Source of the DNA: JAPOXR01 sp965219635 | GTDB lineage: Bacteria; Pseudomonadota; Alphaproteobacteria; Rhodobacterales; Rhodobacteraceae | Direction of reading: 5' to 3' | NCBI GenBank assembly: GCA_965219635.1 | Contig: OZ244783.1 | Location: 1,240,001 to 1,304,000, forward strand | Length of the DNA stretch: 64,000 bases | In this document: piece by piece, positions 43,496 to 51,695 of the stretch | Layout: the number at the start of each line of letters is the position of its first letter | Position numbering within the stretch: the first letter of the stretch is position 1 | Notes under the pieces: model-generated | Database searches by the model: none | Told to the model about the DNA's origin: nothing | Seen by the model: the letters and a program-made list of their open reading frames with translations, nothing else | Position numbers and translations under genes: made by a program

Positions 43496-44584
43496 TCATG
43501 CCCCGGCCGGAGCCTCATCCAGTGCCGGCAGTCGCACGGCAAACTGGCTGCCGCTACCCACTTCGCTAGTGATCACCATGCGGCCCCGGTGGCGATTGAC
43601 GATGTGTTTGACGATAGCCAGGCCAAGTCCTGTACCTTCAACCGACCGGGACCTGTTCTTGTCCACGCGATAGAATCTTTCTGTAAGTCTTGGAATGTGA
43701 TGATCTTCAATACCCTCGCCCCGGTCCTGGACTTCGAACTCCGCTACCTTTCCGTCAAACCCCGAAACCGAGTCCAGCACACGGCAATTCATGGAGATTT
43801 CGGAGTCCCTTCCGCCGTATTTCAATGCATTTTCGATCAGATTATTGGCGACCTGAGCCAGCTGTGACCTGTCTCCGGGCACCAGTATACACTCATTTGT
43901 GGTGCTGAAGTTGATCCTTGTCTCCAAAGTTCTGGCTAGCGGGGCCATGGACTCAATTGAGTCACGAACCGTGGCGACCATGTCCACTTCTTCCGTTGGA
44001 CGGATGCGTTCCTCCGTTTCAACCCTTGAAAGTGACAGGAGATCGCTGACGAGTCTTGTCATACGCCGTGTCTCGGTCTCCATGAGTCCAAGAAACTTGT
44101 CGCGGGTTTCCTCATCCTTCCAGGAGTTGCCCTGAAGCGTTTCGATGATGCCCGAGAAGCAAGTCAGAGGCGAGCGGAGCTCGTGGCTGACATTTGCAAC
44201 AAACTCGCGACGGAGTTGATCAAGTTCCTCGAACTTGCTCACATCCCTCAACGAAACCACAACGCTATTCTGCCTGGGTCCCGAAGCGGAAATGGCTCCA
44301 GCACACAATTCAAACGAACGGTTGACCTCCACATCGGCCATGAAGATCTTCGTTTTGAATTCGGCCTTCATGCTTCGAGCTAGCCTGATGCACTCCAGGG
44401 CCTCGGGCTGCCGGAAGACTGCGTAGAGCGAGTATCCTTTCAGTTCCGACCCATACCAGTCGCTGGAGGCCGAGTTTGCCATTACAATTCTGTCCTCAGG
44501 ATCAATGACAATCACCGGCTCCGGAATTCGGTCCAGTATCGCAGAAATCTCGGCTAGGCCTACTTCAGAACTAGTGTTCATCAT
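43496..44584 (-). CDS. phoR: phosphate regulon sensor kinase PhoR
   Basis: A 362-aa histidine kinase. The N-terminus holds a PAS domain (ILDRIPEPVIVIDPEDRIVMAN) but no clear membrane segment, unlike E. coli PhoR. The H-box is FVANVSHELRSPLTCFSGII, N-box NNLIENALKYG, G1 VQDRGEGIEDHHI and G2 GTGLGLAIVKHIVNRHRGR. It phosphorylates PhoB. The ATG at 44584 overlaps (ATGA) the stop of an upstream frame that the IS5 element has split. The kinase is followed by pstB after 98 bp. Confidence 0.95.
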   Translation of the reverse strand: MMNTSSEVGLAEISAILDRIPEPVIVIDPEDRIVMANSASSDWYGSELKGYSLYAVFRQPEALECIRLARSMKAEFKTKIFMADVEVNRSFELCAGAISASGPRQNSVVVSLRDVSKFEELDQLRREFVANVSHELRSPLTCFSGIIETLQGNSWKDEETRDKFLGLMETETRRMTRLVSDLLSLSRVETEERIRPTEEVDMVATVRDSIESMAPLARTLETRINFSTTNECILVPGDRSQLAQVANNLIENALKYGGRDSEISMNCRVLDSVSGFDGKVAEFEVQDRGEGIEDHHIPRLTERFYRVDKNRSRSVEGTGLGLAIVKHIVNRHRGRMVITSEVGSGSQFAVRLPALDEAPAGA

Positions 44585-44703
44585 CGGTTGTGGCCTCGTG
44601 AATGAAGTAGGCTACTAATTGTTCGCCGACCGCAGGATGTCGCAATCTGCCACCATAAGCGGTTCATTTCCAAGATGAAGTTGCGGTTGGCTAGTCGGTT
44701 TAA

Positions 44704-45660
44704 GAGCTTGACCTAAAATGTGAGTGGCCGCTCCAGATGTGGTATATCCTGGTTGATAAGACACTGTACCGGGAGGCCCGCATGGCTTGGAACAAGACCA
44801 CTCAAAGACTGTATACTCGACCGTCGACGGGATTTGAAACCGATGTTACCGATGAGGAATGGTCGGTGATAGAGCCACTCATTCCCGGTCCCTCAAAGCT
44901 TGGCCGACCTCGCAAGACCGATATGCGCGATTTGTTCAACGGCATTCAGTACATGCTGGGGACGGGATGCCAGTGGCGAGCCATTCCTAAATGTTTTCCG
45001 CCATTTAACACCATACAGAACTACTTCTACAACTGGAGCGAAACCGGTGTGTTCGAAAAGATGCTTGATGCGCTTCGGTCTCTGGAGCGAGTGCGAGCAG
45101 GCCGCAGTTCCGAACCTTCGGCGGCGGTGATTGACAGCCAGTCGGTGAAGACGACAGAGAGCGGAGGTCCAGCCGGCTATGATGGAGGTAAGAAGGTAAA
45201 GGGTCGCAAGCGTCATATTGTCGTTGATGTTGAAGGGACGCCGATTGCCATGGAGATACAAGAAGCGTCAGTGCAAGACCGGGACGGCGCTGCGGATGTG
45301 ATAATCAAGATGCTCAAGAAGGCGCCTGAGGTTATCAAGCTATGGGCCGACGGGGGATATGCGGGGCCGAAACTGGCATCACAGCTTGAGGAAATCGGGC
45401 TAGGCTCGCTGATCGAGATTGTGAACAAACCCAAGGATAGCAAGGGTTTCTCGATATTGGCCCGTCGCTGGGTGGTCGAGCGGACCTTTGCCTGGATGTC
45501 GCGGTGCCGGCGTTTGGCCAAGGATTATGAGCGGAGCCTGGCGAGTTCGTTGGCGTGGGCCATGCTGGCGGCTTGTCGATTTCTGATGCGTCGGCTGGGA
45601 CGTGCTGCAAGTCAATGATATAATAGGAAAAATGACGCCGATGAATTATGATTCATGCTC
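44704..45660 (+). mobile_element. complete IS5-family insertion sequence, 957 bp
   Basis: The ends are imperfect inverted repeats: the left begins GAGCTTGACCTAAAAT and the right, read inward, GAGCATGAATCATAAT, 11 of 16 matching. Both are flanked by TAA (44701-44703 and 45661-45663), a 3-bp TNA duplication typical of some IS5 subgroups. A single transposase gene fills most of the length. Intact ends, duplication and open frame point to a recent, perhaps still active, insertion. Confidence 0.85.
44782..45618 (+). CDS. IS5-family DDE transposase
   Basis: A 278-aa transposase. The N-terminal DUF4096-like part has VTDEEWSVIEPLIPG and RDLFNGIQYMLGTGCQWRAIP. The DDE residues are the Asp of AVIDSQSVKTTE, the Asp of LWADGGYAGPK and the Glu of RRWVVERTFAWMSRCRRL. 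ATG 44782 has GGGAGG 5 nt upstream; the frame opens 45 bp earlier. It is one uninterrupted ORF, whereas some related elements need a frameshift. Confidence 0.93.
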   Translation: MAWNKTTQRLYTRPSTGFETDVTDEEWSVIEPLIPGPSKLGRPRKTDMRDLFNGIQYMLGTGCQWRAIPKCFPPFNTIQNYFYNWSETGVFEKMLDALRSLERVRAGRSSEPSAAVIDSQSVKTTESGGPAGYDGGKKVKGRKRHIVVDVEGTPIAMEIQEASVQDRDGAADVIIKMLKKAPEVIKLWADGGYAGPKLASQLEEIGLGSLIEIVNKPKDSKGFSILARRWVVERTFAWMSRCRRLAKDYERSLASSLAWAMLAACRFLMRRLGRAASQ

Positions 45661-45663
45661 TAA

Positions 45664-46021
45664 GGCAAAGCCAAGTGCATCCTTGAACAATTGTGCTCTC
45701 GAATGCGCACAATCTACTTCGCCCCCGGTGGACTGGTCAATCCACCCCCAATCCTTGCTTTGCCCCCTCTTCAATTTCTGCCTGCCGCACCGAGCCTTGG
45801 CTCCTTCCCGATCGTCTGTATATCGCTCTGACCCAGTCCCCAAATAGCGAGTGCCGAAGAGGTCGTAATCCGGCGCAGAGATCAGCTTGCAATGCTCCAT
45901 CCACCAGAGTCAGATGCCGGAATACCTCAGGCGGAAACGGCATGAACTGCAAAGAGACGGCTTGACGCCATAGTTCTGTATCCTATAATCGTATTCACGT
46001 ATTTCAATATTGGAGGCAACA
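45664..46021. other. region right of the IS element
   Basis: About 360 bp. The minus strand holds the right part of the ORF split by the element (45661-45900). The plus strand holds a near-consensus promoter (45962-45989) for the next gene. Nothing else is recognised. Confidence 0.5.
45962..45989 (+). promoter_or_regulatory. near-consensus sigma-70 promoter
   Basis: TTGACG (45962-45967) and TATAAT (45984-45989) are separated by 16 bp, about 32 bp before ATG 46022. So close a match to the consensus is unusual beside the other genes here and suggests strong or acquired expression of the following gene. Confidence 0.65.
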
Positions 46022-46597
46022 ATGCCTGAAATTTCTGTATGTCAGTCGACCTTTGAACGCCTGCAGAGCCACGCCTCTCCGTTCGTAGATTCACCAGAAA
46101 CCGTAATTCTGCGGGCGCTTGACACTTTGGAGCAGCAGGTCGATGTGCCCGCTGTTGGTGCAGATGGTTCTGGCTCATCTGAATGGCTGATTGATCCACT
46201 TGCATTGCCATTGCTCACACACACCAAGCTTCTTCACGCCATGATTGACGGTGAGCGGATTGCAAAGCCCAAATGGAATCAATTGTTGTTTGAATCGCTG
46301 CGAAAGGCAATGGATTCAGTCGGCAGTTTTGAAGAGCTCCCAGGGATCTGCCCGGTCAACATGGTCAAGGGGCGAAAGGATGACGAGGGTTATCGGTATG
46401 TACAAGATATCGACATTTCCGTGCAGGGACTTGATGCTAATGGCGCGTGCCGAGCAGTCATCGCGGCGGCACAAGCACTCGGAATAAGCCTCGACATCGG
46501 CTTTATGTGGCGGCTCAAAGAGAACGCCGCCTATCCGGGAAAGAGGGGACGTATTCGACTAGAAGGTTCGGGAAACGCAAGCAAGATTGCGGCGTAG
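46022..46597 (+). CDS. uncharacterised protein beside tRNA-Arg
   Basis: A 191-aa soluble protein. The N-terminus (MPEISVCQSTFERLQSHASP and VILRALDTLEQQ) resembles a ribbon-helix-helix DNA-binding segment. The middle has LTHTKLLHAMIDG and KPKWNQLLFESLRKAM, then CPVNMVKGRKDDEGYRYVQD and VSVQGLDANG-like residues. I recall similar proteins scattered in proteobacteria, often in accessory regions and sometimes labelled as effector-like without proof. GGAGG stands 5 nt before ATG 46022, under a strong promoter. It lies between an IS element and the 3' end of a tRNA gene, which suggests horizontal acquisition. Confidence 0.75.
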   Translation: MPEISVCQSTFERLQSHASPFVDSPETVILRALDTLEQQVDVPAVGADGSGSSEWLIDPLALPLLTHTKLLHAMIDGERIAKPKWNQLLFESLRKAMDSVGSFEELPGICPVNMVKGRKDDEGYRYVQDIDISVQGLDANGACRAVIAAAQALGISLDIGFMWRLKENAAYPGKRGRIRLEGSGNASKIAA

Positions 46598-46643
46598 GTC
46601 GCCAAAGCCAGCATTAGGCACTTCAGCGAGCGGGAACAGTGCG

Positions 46644-46660
46644 AGCAATTGTCAATTGCT
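46644..46660. repeat. perfect 17-bp palindrome
   Basis: The site reads AGCAATTG, a central T, then CAATTGCT, about 47 bp after the stop of the uncharacterised gene. The near absence of a loop favours a protein-binding operator over an RNA hairpin. No binding protein is assigned. Confidence 0.45.
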
Positions 46661-46859
46661 GCCGGGCGGGTTGCACGCTCCACAGTCCGAGGCCGGGCTC
46701 CTGGCGGCGACTACCGATTTAGCGGATTGTCATGCCCGAAACCCCGAGTCTTCGCCTTCCCTCACAATTGCCTGAACCTACTATGCCGCGGAGCAAACCG
46801 TTCAGATCTCTCCAGCATTTGCATGAACCGGGGGGAAGCGCGGAATTCTGAGTAGAAGA

Positions 46860-46936
46860 TGGCGCACCCGACAGGATTCGAACCTGTGGCCTTCGCCTTC
46901 GGAGGGCGACGCTCTATCCTGCTGAGCTACGGGTGC
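46860..46936 (-). tRNA. tRNA-Arg (anticodon CCG)
   Basis: Read on the minus strand, the acceptor GCACCCG pairs with CGGGTGC. The D-arm has AGCTCAGCAGGATAGAGC, the anticodon stem CGCC/GGCG encloses CTCCGAA with anticodon CCG, and the T-arm has GGTTCGAATCC. The discriminator is G and CCA is encoded (46862-46860). It lies just downstream of sufS on the same strand. Its 3' end faces the accessory gene and IS element, a usual site for integration. Confidence 0.95.
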
Positions 46937-46981
46937 GGCTTCGATGAGTATAGGCACTTTGCAGCGGTTCGGCAAACTCCG

Positions 46982-48211
46982 TCATGCAAACAGATCATGA
47001 CAAAGCTCTAGCCCCTCGACCAGCTTATCGACTTCTTCTCTGGTGTTGTACATGCCGAATGATGCCCGGCAGGTTGCGGTAAGTCCAAGCGATGCCATCA
47101 ATGGCTGGGCGCAATGGTGCCCTGCCCTTACAGCAATTCCGCATCGGTCCAATACGGTAGACAGGTCATGCGGATGCGCCTGCCCATCCAGGGTGAAGGA
47201 AAAGACCGCTCCCTTGCCCGGTGCGTTCCCCTGGATGTTTAGCCAGTTCTTTTCCTGCAGCCTTTGCTTTGCATATTCGGCTAGGCCGGCTTCGTAGTGC
47301 GCAATGTTCTCCATTCCGATCTTGTTCAGATAATCCAGGGCTTCACCCAGTCCGATCATCTGCACGATTGCCGGCGTTCCCGCCTCGAACTTGTGTGGCG
47401 GTTCCGCATAAGAGATGGCTTCCCGCGTGACCTCCCTGATCATGTCGCCACCGCCCCTGAACGGCCGCATTTCCTTCAATCGTTCCTGCTTTACGAACAG
47501 CGCGCCGGAACCCGTCGGGCCGTAGAGCTTGTGTCCGGTGATGACAAAGAAATCTACTCCCAGATCCTGCACATCAATTCTTGAGTGAACAGCCGATTGT
47601 GACCCGTCGACGAGCACCGGGACACCTTGGCGGGATGCGCCTTCGGCAATCGCCTTGACGTCCACACGCGTGCCCAGGACATTTGACATGTGAGTTACGG
47701 CGACGAGGCGGGTCTTAGGACTAATCGCATCAATGACCTTTTGGGGATCAAGCGCCCCGTTTTCCTCCAGATCCACCCAGGTCAATCGAACCCCCAGACG
47801 TTCCCGCAGGAAATGCCATGGCACAATATTGGCATGATGCTCCATGGCTGACAGTACAATCTCATCACCATCAGCAAACTGGTTCATGGCCCAAGCATAG
47901 GCAACCAGATTGATCCCTTCGGTTGAACCCGTGGTATACAGGACGGCGTCTTCTTCCCTTGCGTTGATAAAGGTTCTGATCTTGCCGCGTACCCGCTCGT
48001 AGTTTTCGGTGGCGCGGTTCGAAAGAAAATGCAGGCCCCGATGCACATTGGCATACTCTTCCCTGTAGGCCCGGTCGATTGCTTCGATGACGCAAGAGGG
48101 CTTCTGGGCCGAGGATGCATTGTCCAGGTAAACCAGCCGTTTGCCGTTGACCTCCCTTTCAAGAATGGGAAAGTCCTTCCGGATGCTCTCGATCGGATAT
48201 TCGTCAGGCAT
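46982..48211 (-). CDS. sufS: cysteine desulfurase SufS
   Basis: A group II PLP-dependent cysteine desulfurase of 409 aa supplying sulfur for Fe-S clusters. Motifs are VYLDNASSAQKP, VLSAMEHHANIVPW, the PLP lysine in FFVITGHKLYGPTGSG, and the catalytic Cys in RAGHHCAQPLM. ATG 48211 is 1 bp after the YIP1 stop; a TTG at 48223 is open. It is the last suf gene here. sufE, sufT and sufA, often downstream in alphas, are not present; a tRNA follows instead. Confidence 0.96.
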   Translation of the reverse strand: MPDEYPIESIRKDFPILEREVNGKRLVYLDNASSAQKPSCVIEAIDRAYREEYANVHRGLHFLSNRATENYERVRGKIRTFINAREEDAVLYTTGSTEGINLVAYAWAMNQFADGDEIVLSAMEHHANIVPWHFLRERLGVRLTWVDLEENGALDPQKVIDAISPKTRLVAVTHMSNVLGTRVDVKAIAEGASRQGVPVLVDGSQSAVHSRIDVQDLGVDFFVITGHKLYGPTGSGALFVKQERLKEMRPFRGGGDMIREVTREAISYAEPPHKFEAGTPAIVQMIGLGEALDYLNKIGMENIAHYEAGLAEYAKQRLQEKNWLNIQGNAPGKGAVFSFTLDGQAHPHDLSTVLDRCGIAVRAGHHCAQPLMASLGLTATCRASFGMYNTREEVDKLVEGLELCHDLFA

Positions 48212-48212
48212 C

Positions 48213-48815
48213 TCAGGAACCAATCAGTACAACAGCCAGGCTTGTGATGCCGAAAGCAATCGCAAGCATGGTAGCGATTGTGCCGAACATGACCTTCAGC
48301 GCCGACTCGAACGAATGCAAAACGGTCACGAAGTTTACAAATACCCAGAACAGGTAACACACGACTCCGATCGTGAGGATGCCCGTTACGCCAAGCAGGC
48401 TTCCTGATCCCGAGCTCAAGCCATCGAGCAGGCTAGTCGCAAAGTACAGCGCCAACTGCACGGTAATGGAGACCACCTGCAACCAGGAAAAAAGAAGAAG
48501 AGCATCTTCCGCATTGCCAGTTCCGCCGAAAGCGCGGCCAACCAGAACGGTCGCAAGTACGACAACTGCCAGCAATGCTGCTTCCAGGGCCACCGTTCCA
48601 AAAGGCGTGGCCAACCAGTTCTGCACCTCCGGCATGTCGGTCTCACTGGTGCTCAAACCGAAAATCAACTGCGACACCAGGCCGCCCAACACGATCACCA
48701 GTGCTGCCAGTAGGTAACGGGTGTTGCGGTCAATCCCGGCAGCCAGAAGATCAGCCGCCGCCGTCTTCGGTGACCTTAAGGTAGAAATTCCAAGTCTGAT
48801 TATCTGGTTGAGCAT
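48213..48815 (-). CDS. YIP1 family membrane protein in suf operon
   Basis: A 200-aa protein with about five hydrophobic segments and the Yip1 layout (LGISTLRSPKTAAADLLAAG, then long hydrophobic stretches ending in FGTIATMLAIAFGITSLAVV). Its function in bacteria is unknown. It lies between the second membrane gene and sufS on the same strand; two such genes between sufD and sufS recur in Rhodobacterales as I recall. A role in Fe-S assembly is not shown. Confidence 0.82.
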   Translation of the reverse strand: MLNQIIRLGISTLRSPKTAAADLLAAGIDRNTRYLLAALVIVLGGLVSQLIFGLSTSETDMPEVQNWLATPFGTVALEAALLAVVVLATVLVGRAFGGTGNAEDALLLFSWLQVVSITVQLALYFATSLLDGLSSGSGSLLGVTGILTIGVVCYLFWVFVNFVTVLHSFESALKVMFGTIATMLAIAFGITSLAVVLIGS

Positions 48816-48909
48816 GGCAGGGTGGATCGGTGATGGTTTCAGACTAGATAGAATTCGGACAGGTCAGCGGCAAGCACAACGGCGCCCTCATTGATCATGA
48901 TGGCCGCTG

Positions 48910-49425
48910 CTACATTCCGCCGGGTTGCCTTGCAGCAGGCGCATCCGCCTCCGCTGCCGCAAGAAGCCCGCCGACCCAGACCCAAGCGAAGAATGCAATA
49001 GTCAGCCAGGACAGAATCTGCAGGGCCGGAAATTCGCCAAACACCAAAAGGGCAATGCCTTCAAGCAGTACCAACGGCGTGGCGGCAAGAAGCGCCCAAA
49101 ACAGCGCAACACGGGCATGGCGCCAACTAACTCGCCAATTGAGCAACCGGGCGATTAATCCACTAATGGCTGACAGCAGGTAGAAAAGGAGCGGCGCAAG
49201 AAACAGCGTTCCCATGGCAACGCCGGCCGCGCCGGGCGCAAACTCTCCACCTGCCGTTCCCGTGCCGTTCGATGACAGGTTAAGAAGCTGGGAAGCAACC
49301 AATATCCAGCATCCTCCCATCAGAAGGGCAAATGCCTTCCCCTCAGAATCAGCCCAATTCAGGGCGCCCCGCGCCATGCGTTGAGGACGAAGCCAGCTGA
49401 AAAAGCCATCAGCGATGTTCGGCAT
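48910..49425 (-). CDS. YIP1-like membrane protein overlapping sufD
   Basis: A 171-aa hydrophobic protein with four or so membrane segments (LMGGCWILVASQLLNL, GTLFLAPLLFYLLSAISGLI, VALFWALLAATPLVLLEGIA, LSWLTIAFFAWVWVGGLL). It resembles the next gene in layout and is probably a distant YIP1 member. The ATG at 49425 lies 17 bp inside the end of sufD, so the two are translationally linked. Function unknown. Confidence 0.75.
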   Translation of the reverse strand: MPNIADGFFSWLRPQRMARGALNWADSEGKAFALLMGGCWILVASQLLNLSSNGTGTAGGEFAPGAAGVAMGTLFLAPLLFYLLSAISGLIARLLNWRVSWRHARVALFWALLAATPLVLLEGIALLVFGEFPALQILSWLTIAFFAWVWVGGLLAAAEADAPAARQPGGM

Positions 49426-50713
49426 GACTCCGGCCAGCCAAGTGGTGAATCATCAGTTGCCGCAGGGACTCAGCCTGGCTGGCATCCGAAACCTCGTCCA
49501 GGGTTTCCGCCAGGAACGCCAAAGCAAGCAAGTTCATTGCTTCCGTGCGGGGTATGCCCCTTGCCCTGAGATAGAACAGCGAGTCCGCGTCGGTGCTGCC
49601 CGAAGTCGACCCATGTGAACACACGACATCATCAGCGTAGATTTCCAATTCAGGCTTGGTAAGGAATTGACTCTGTTCACCGACCAATAGTCCCTTGCTG
49701 ATCTGGTAGCCATCGGTCTTCTGGGCGCCCTGCCTGACCAAGATCTTGCCCTGAAACACGCCCACCGCATTATCGGCTAGAACCTTCTTGAACACCTGCC
49801 TGCTCTGGCAATTCGGAGCATCATGGATCACCAATACTGTATCGTCATGGTGCGAACCTGCAGCGCCGATTACCGCTCCAGCCATATGCGCCCTTGCATG
49901 GTCTCCAGCCATGTGAACCACACACTCGTTCCGGATTACATCGTGGTTCGCTGATAGCGTGAAGAGGTTGAAACTGCCCTCTTCCTCAACCCGTGCAAAG
50001 ACCTGGACCAACGACGGCGGACTGGCGGAACAATCCTGGACACGAATATGGTTGTAGCGCGCGCCCTGCTGAACTTCGACTTCCAGCACCTGGTTCGAAG
50101 CGGTGTCGGATGCGCCGAATTCAACCACACTCAACTCTGCACCGGGCTCGACACTGATCACATTGTGGAGCAATCCCGAACCAGCAGCACCGCAGGGCTT
50201 GTGGTAGAATTGCAATGCCCGGCTGCCTCCTGAATTGCATCTCACGAAGACACCCCGGTCAGCGTCCCTGGTATTGAGCGCTGCAAATCCTCGCGGAACG
50301 AGCGATTGCGCAGCGGACTCCAGTTCGCCGTAAAGCCGGGATCCCCAATGATTGCCGTCACAGGATGCCCTTTTGAACTCGGTTACCTCGAGCTGATCTG
50401 CGTTTCCGCCGTCGAAGCACTCGATAGACTCGCCCGCGATGACGATCTGCGCACCTCCGGGGACCAATTCTTCGAGCGCGGCCGCCGGATCAGCAACATG
50501 ACGCGTCGCAGAACTGGCTTTGCCGAGTTCCAGCCGGTCAGGATTGGTATATTTCCAGTACTCATCCCGTCGGCGAGGCAGCCCGGACTGAGAAAGCCGT
50601 TCTGTTGCCTTTTTCCTGGCTGAAACAAGCCATGGCGCAAGTCCGCCTTGGTTGGCCTCCGCACTCTCTGCTACTGGAACCATGTCCTGAATTTCCGAAA
50701 CGGCCCCTTCCAT
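49409..50713 (-). CDS. sufD: Fe-S assembly scaffold protein SufD
   Basis: A 434-aa partner of SufB in the SufBC2D scaffold. The N-terminal part has PRRRDEYWKYTNPDRL. The C-terminal beta-helix region has RQVFKKVLADNAVGVFQGKI, the DGYQISKGLLVGEQSQF stretch, and CSHGSTSGSTDADSLFYLRA. ATG 50713 shares one base with the sufC stop (TGATG), so it is coupled. The 3' end overlaps the YIP1-like gene. Confidence 0.95.
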   Translation of the reverse strand: MEGAVSEIQDMVPVAESAEANQGGLAPWLVSARKKATERLSQSGLPRRRDEYWKYTNPDRLELGKASSATRHVADPAAALEELVPGGAQIVIAGESIECFDGGNADQLEVTEFKRASCDGNHWGSRLYGELESAAQSLVPRGFAALNTRDADRGVFVRCNSGGSRALQFYHKPCGAAGSGLLHNVISVEPGAELSVVEFGASDTASNQVLEVEVQQGARYNHIRVQDCSASPPSLVQVFARVEEEGSFNLFTLSANHDVIRNECVVHMAGDHARAHMAGAVIGAAGSHHDDTVLVIHDAPNCQSRQVFKKVLADNAVGVFQGKILVRQGAQKTDGYQISKGLLVGEQSQFLTKPELEIYADDVVCSHGSTSGSTDADSLFYLRARGIPRTEAMNLLALAFLAETLDEVSDASQAESLRQLMIHHLAGRSHAEHR

Positions 50714-51468
50714 CAGGCGGCCTCCCTGATCAGATCAGAGTAACCGTTCTCCTCCACTTCCAGTGCAAGCTCCGATCCTCCTGTTCGGACAATCTTCCCG
50801 TCAACCATGATATGCACCACATCCGGCGCAATGTGGTTGAGCAACCGCTGGTAGTGGGTAATCAGCAGTACTGCCCGGTCCGGGCTACGCAAAGCGTTGA
50901 CTCCACTTGCCACCTGTTTCATCGCATCGACATCCAGTCCGGAGTCTGTCTCATCAAGAATGCACAGGCCAGGCTGCAAAACCGACATGTGAAGAATTTC
51001 GTTCCGCTTCTTCTCTCCGCCAGAGAACCCGTAGTTGACCGGACGCTTCAGCAATTCTCCGCTGATCTGCAGATCCTTTGCCTTGGACCGCACGAGCTTC
51101 AGAAACTCCGCTGCCGACAGTTCGCTCTCACCCCGCGCGGTTCGCTGCGCGTTCAGTGCCGTACGCAGGAATGTCATGTTGCCGACGCCTGGAATCTCGA
51201 CCGGATACTGGAAGGCAAGAAATACCCCCTGGGCCGCCCGTTCCTCCGGCTCCAATTCCAAAAGATCCGTCCCTTTGAACTTGACGGTCCCCTTGATGAT
51301 CTCGTAGCCGTCGCGGCCTGCGAGGACATAGGAGAGTGTGGATTTCCCGGAGCCGTTGGGGCCCATGATGGCATGAACCGATCCGCCTGCAACTTCGAGG
51401 TTGACCCCATCCAGGATCAGCTTGTCCTCATCTTCGAGTTTGACGGTCAAGCCACTTATTGACAGCAT
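50713..51468 (-). CDS. sufC: Fe-S assembly ATPase SufC
   Basis: A 251-aa ABC-type ATPase that drives the SufBCD scaffold and is not a transporter. Walker A is GPNGSGKSTLSYVLAG, the Q-loop VFLAFQYPVEIPGV, the signature FSGGEKKRNEIL and Walker B CILDETDSGLDVDA. The 227 bp before it contain a stem-loop that may set its expression apart from the cupin and sufB. Confidence 0.97.
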   Translation of the reverse strand: MLSISGLTVKLEDEDKLILDGVNLEVAGGSVHAIMGPNGSGKSTLSYVLAGRDGYEIIKGTVKFKGTDLLELEPEERAAQGVFLAFQYPVEIPGVGNMTFLRTALNAQRTARGESELSAAEFLKLVRSKAKDLQISGELLKRPVNYGFSGGEKKRNEILHMSVLQPGLCILDETDSGLDVDAMKQVASGVNALRSPDRAVLLITHYQRLLNHIAPDVVHIMVDGKIVRTGGSELALEVEENGYSDLIREAA

Positions 51469-51492
51469 GAACTTACTCCACAGTTAGTTTCT

Positions 51493-51536
51493 GACCCCTG
51501 CCGCAATTCGGCAAGGCCGGGGGTCATTGCCCCGGA
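51493..51536 (-). promoter_or_regulatory. stem-loops between cupin gene and sufC
   Basis: GACCCC and TGCCG (51493-51503) pair with CGGCA (51509-51513) and GGGGTC (51520-51525), with a small internal bulge. CCGGGG (51118 region equivalent at 51518-51523) can instead pair with CCCCGG (51531-51536), so the folds compete. There is no T-run. A processing, stabilising or attenuating role is possible. Confidence 0.35.
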
Positions 51537-51695
51537 TTGATTTCTTTTAGAGCTATGGTCTTCAGGAGGCGGTAGCCTGGTGGTTGTACGAAGGCTCACG
51601 GCACTGGCAATCTATTGGTAGCGCCTGCGCGCCAAATGGCGGAATCCCGGATTGTGCACATTCAGCATATCGCGCCAGGACAATTGGCAGCATGA

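Larger units (their letters stand above)
44581..45900 (-). pseudogene. small ORF split by the IS5-family element
   Basis: If the element and one TAA copy are removed, the minus-strand frame from Met 45900 (MEHCKLISAPDYDLFG) runs without a stop through KDALGFAL and on into NRLANRNFILEMNRLWW. It ends at TGA 44583-44581, overlapping the phoR ATG by 4 bp. The restored protein would be 119 aa. The continuous frame across the insertion point and the ATGA overlap argue for a real gene coupled to phoR. I recognise no family and its composition is odd, so chance remains possible. Confidence 0.33.

Noticed and set aside
50605..51462. 285-codon plus-strand ORF
   Set aside because: It is antisense to sufC.
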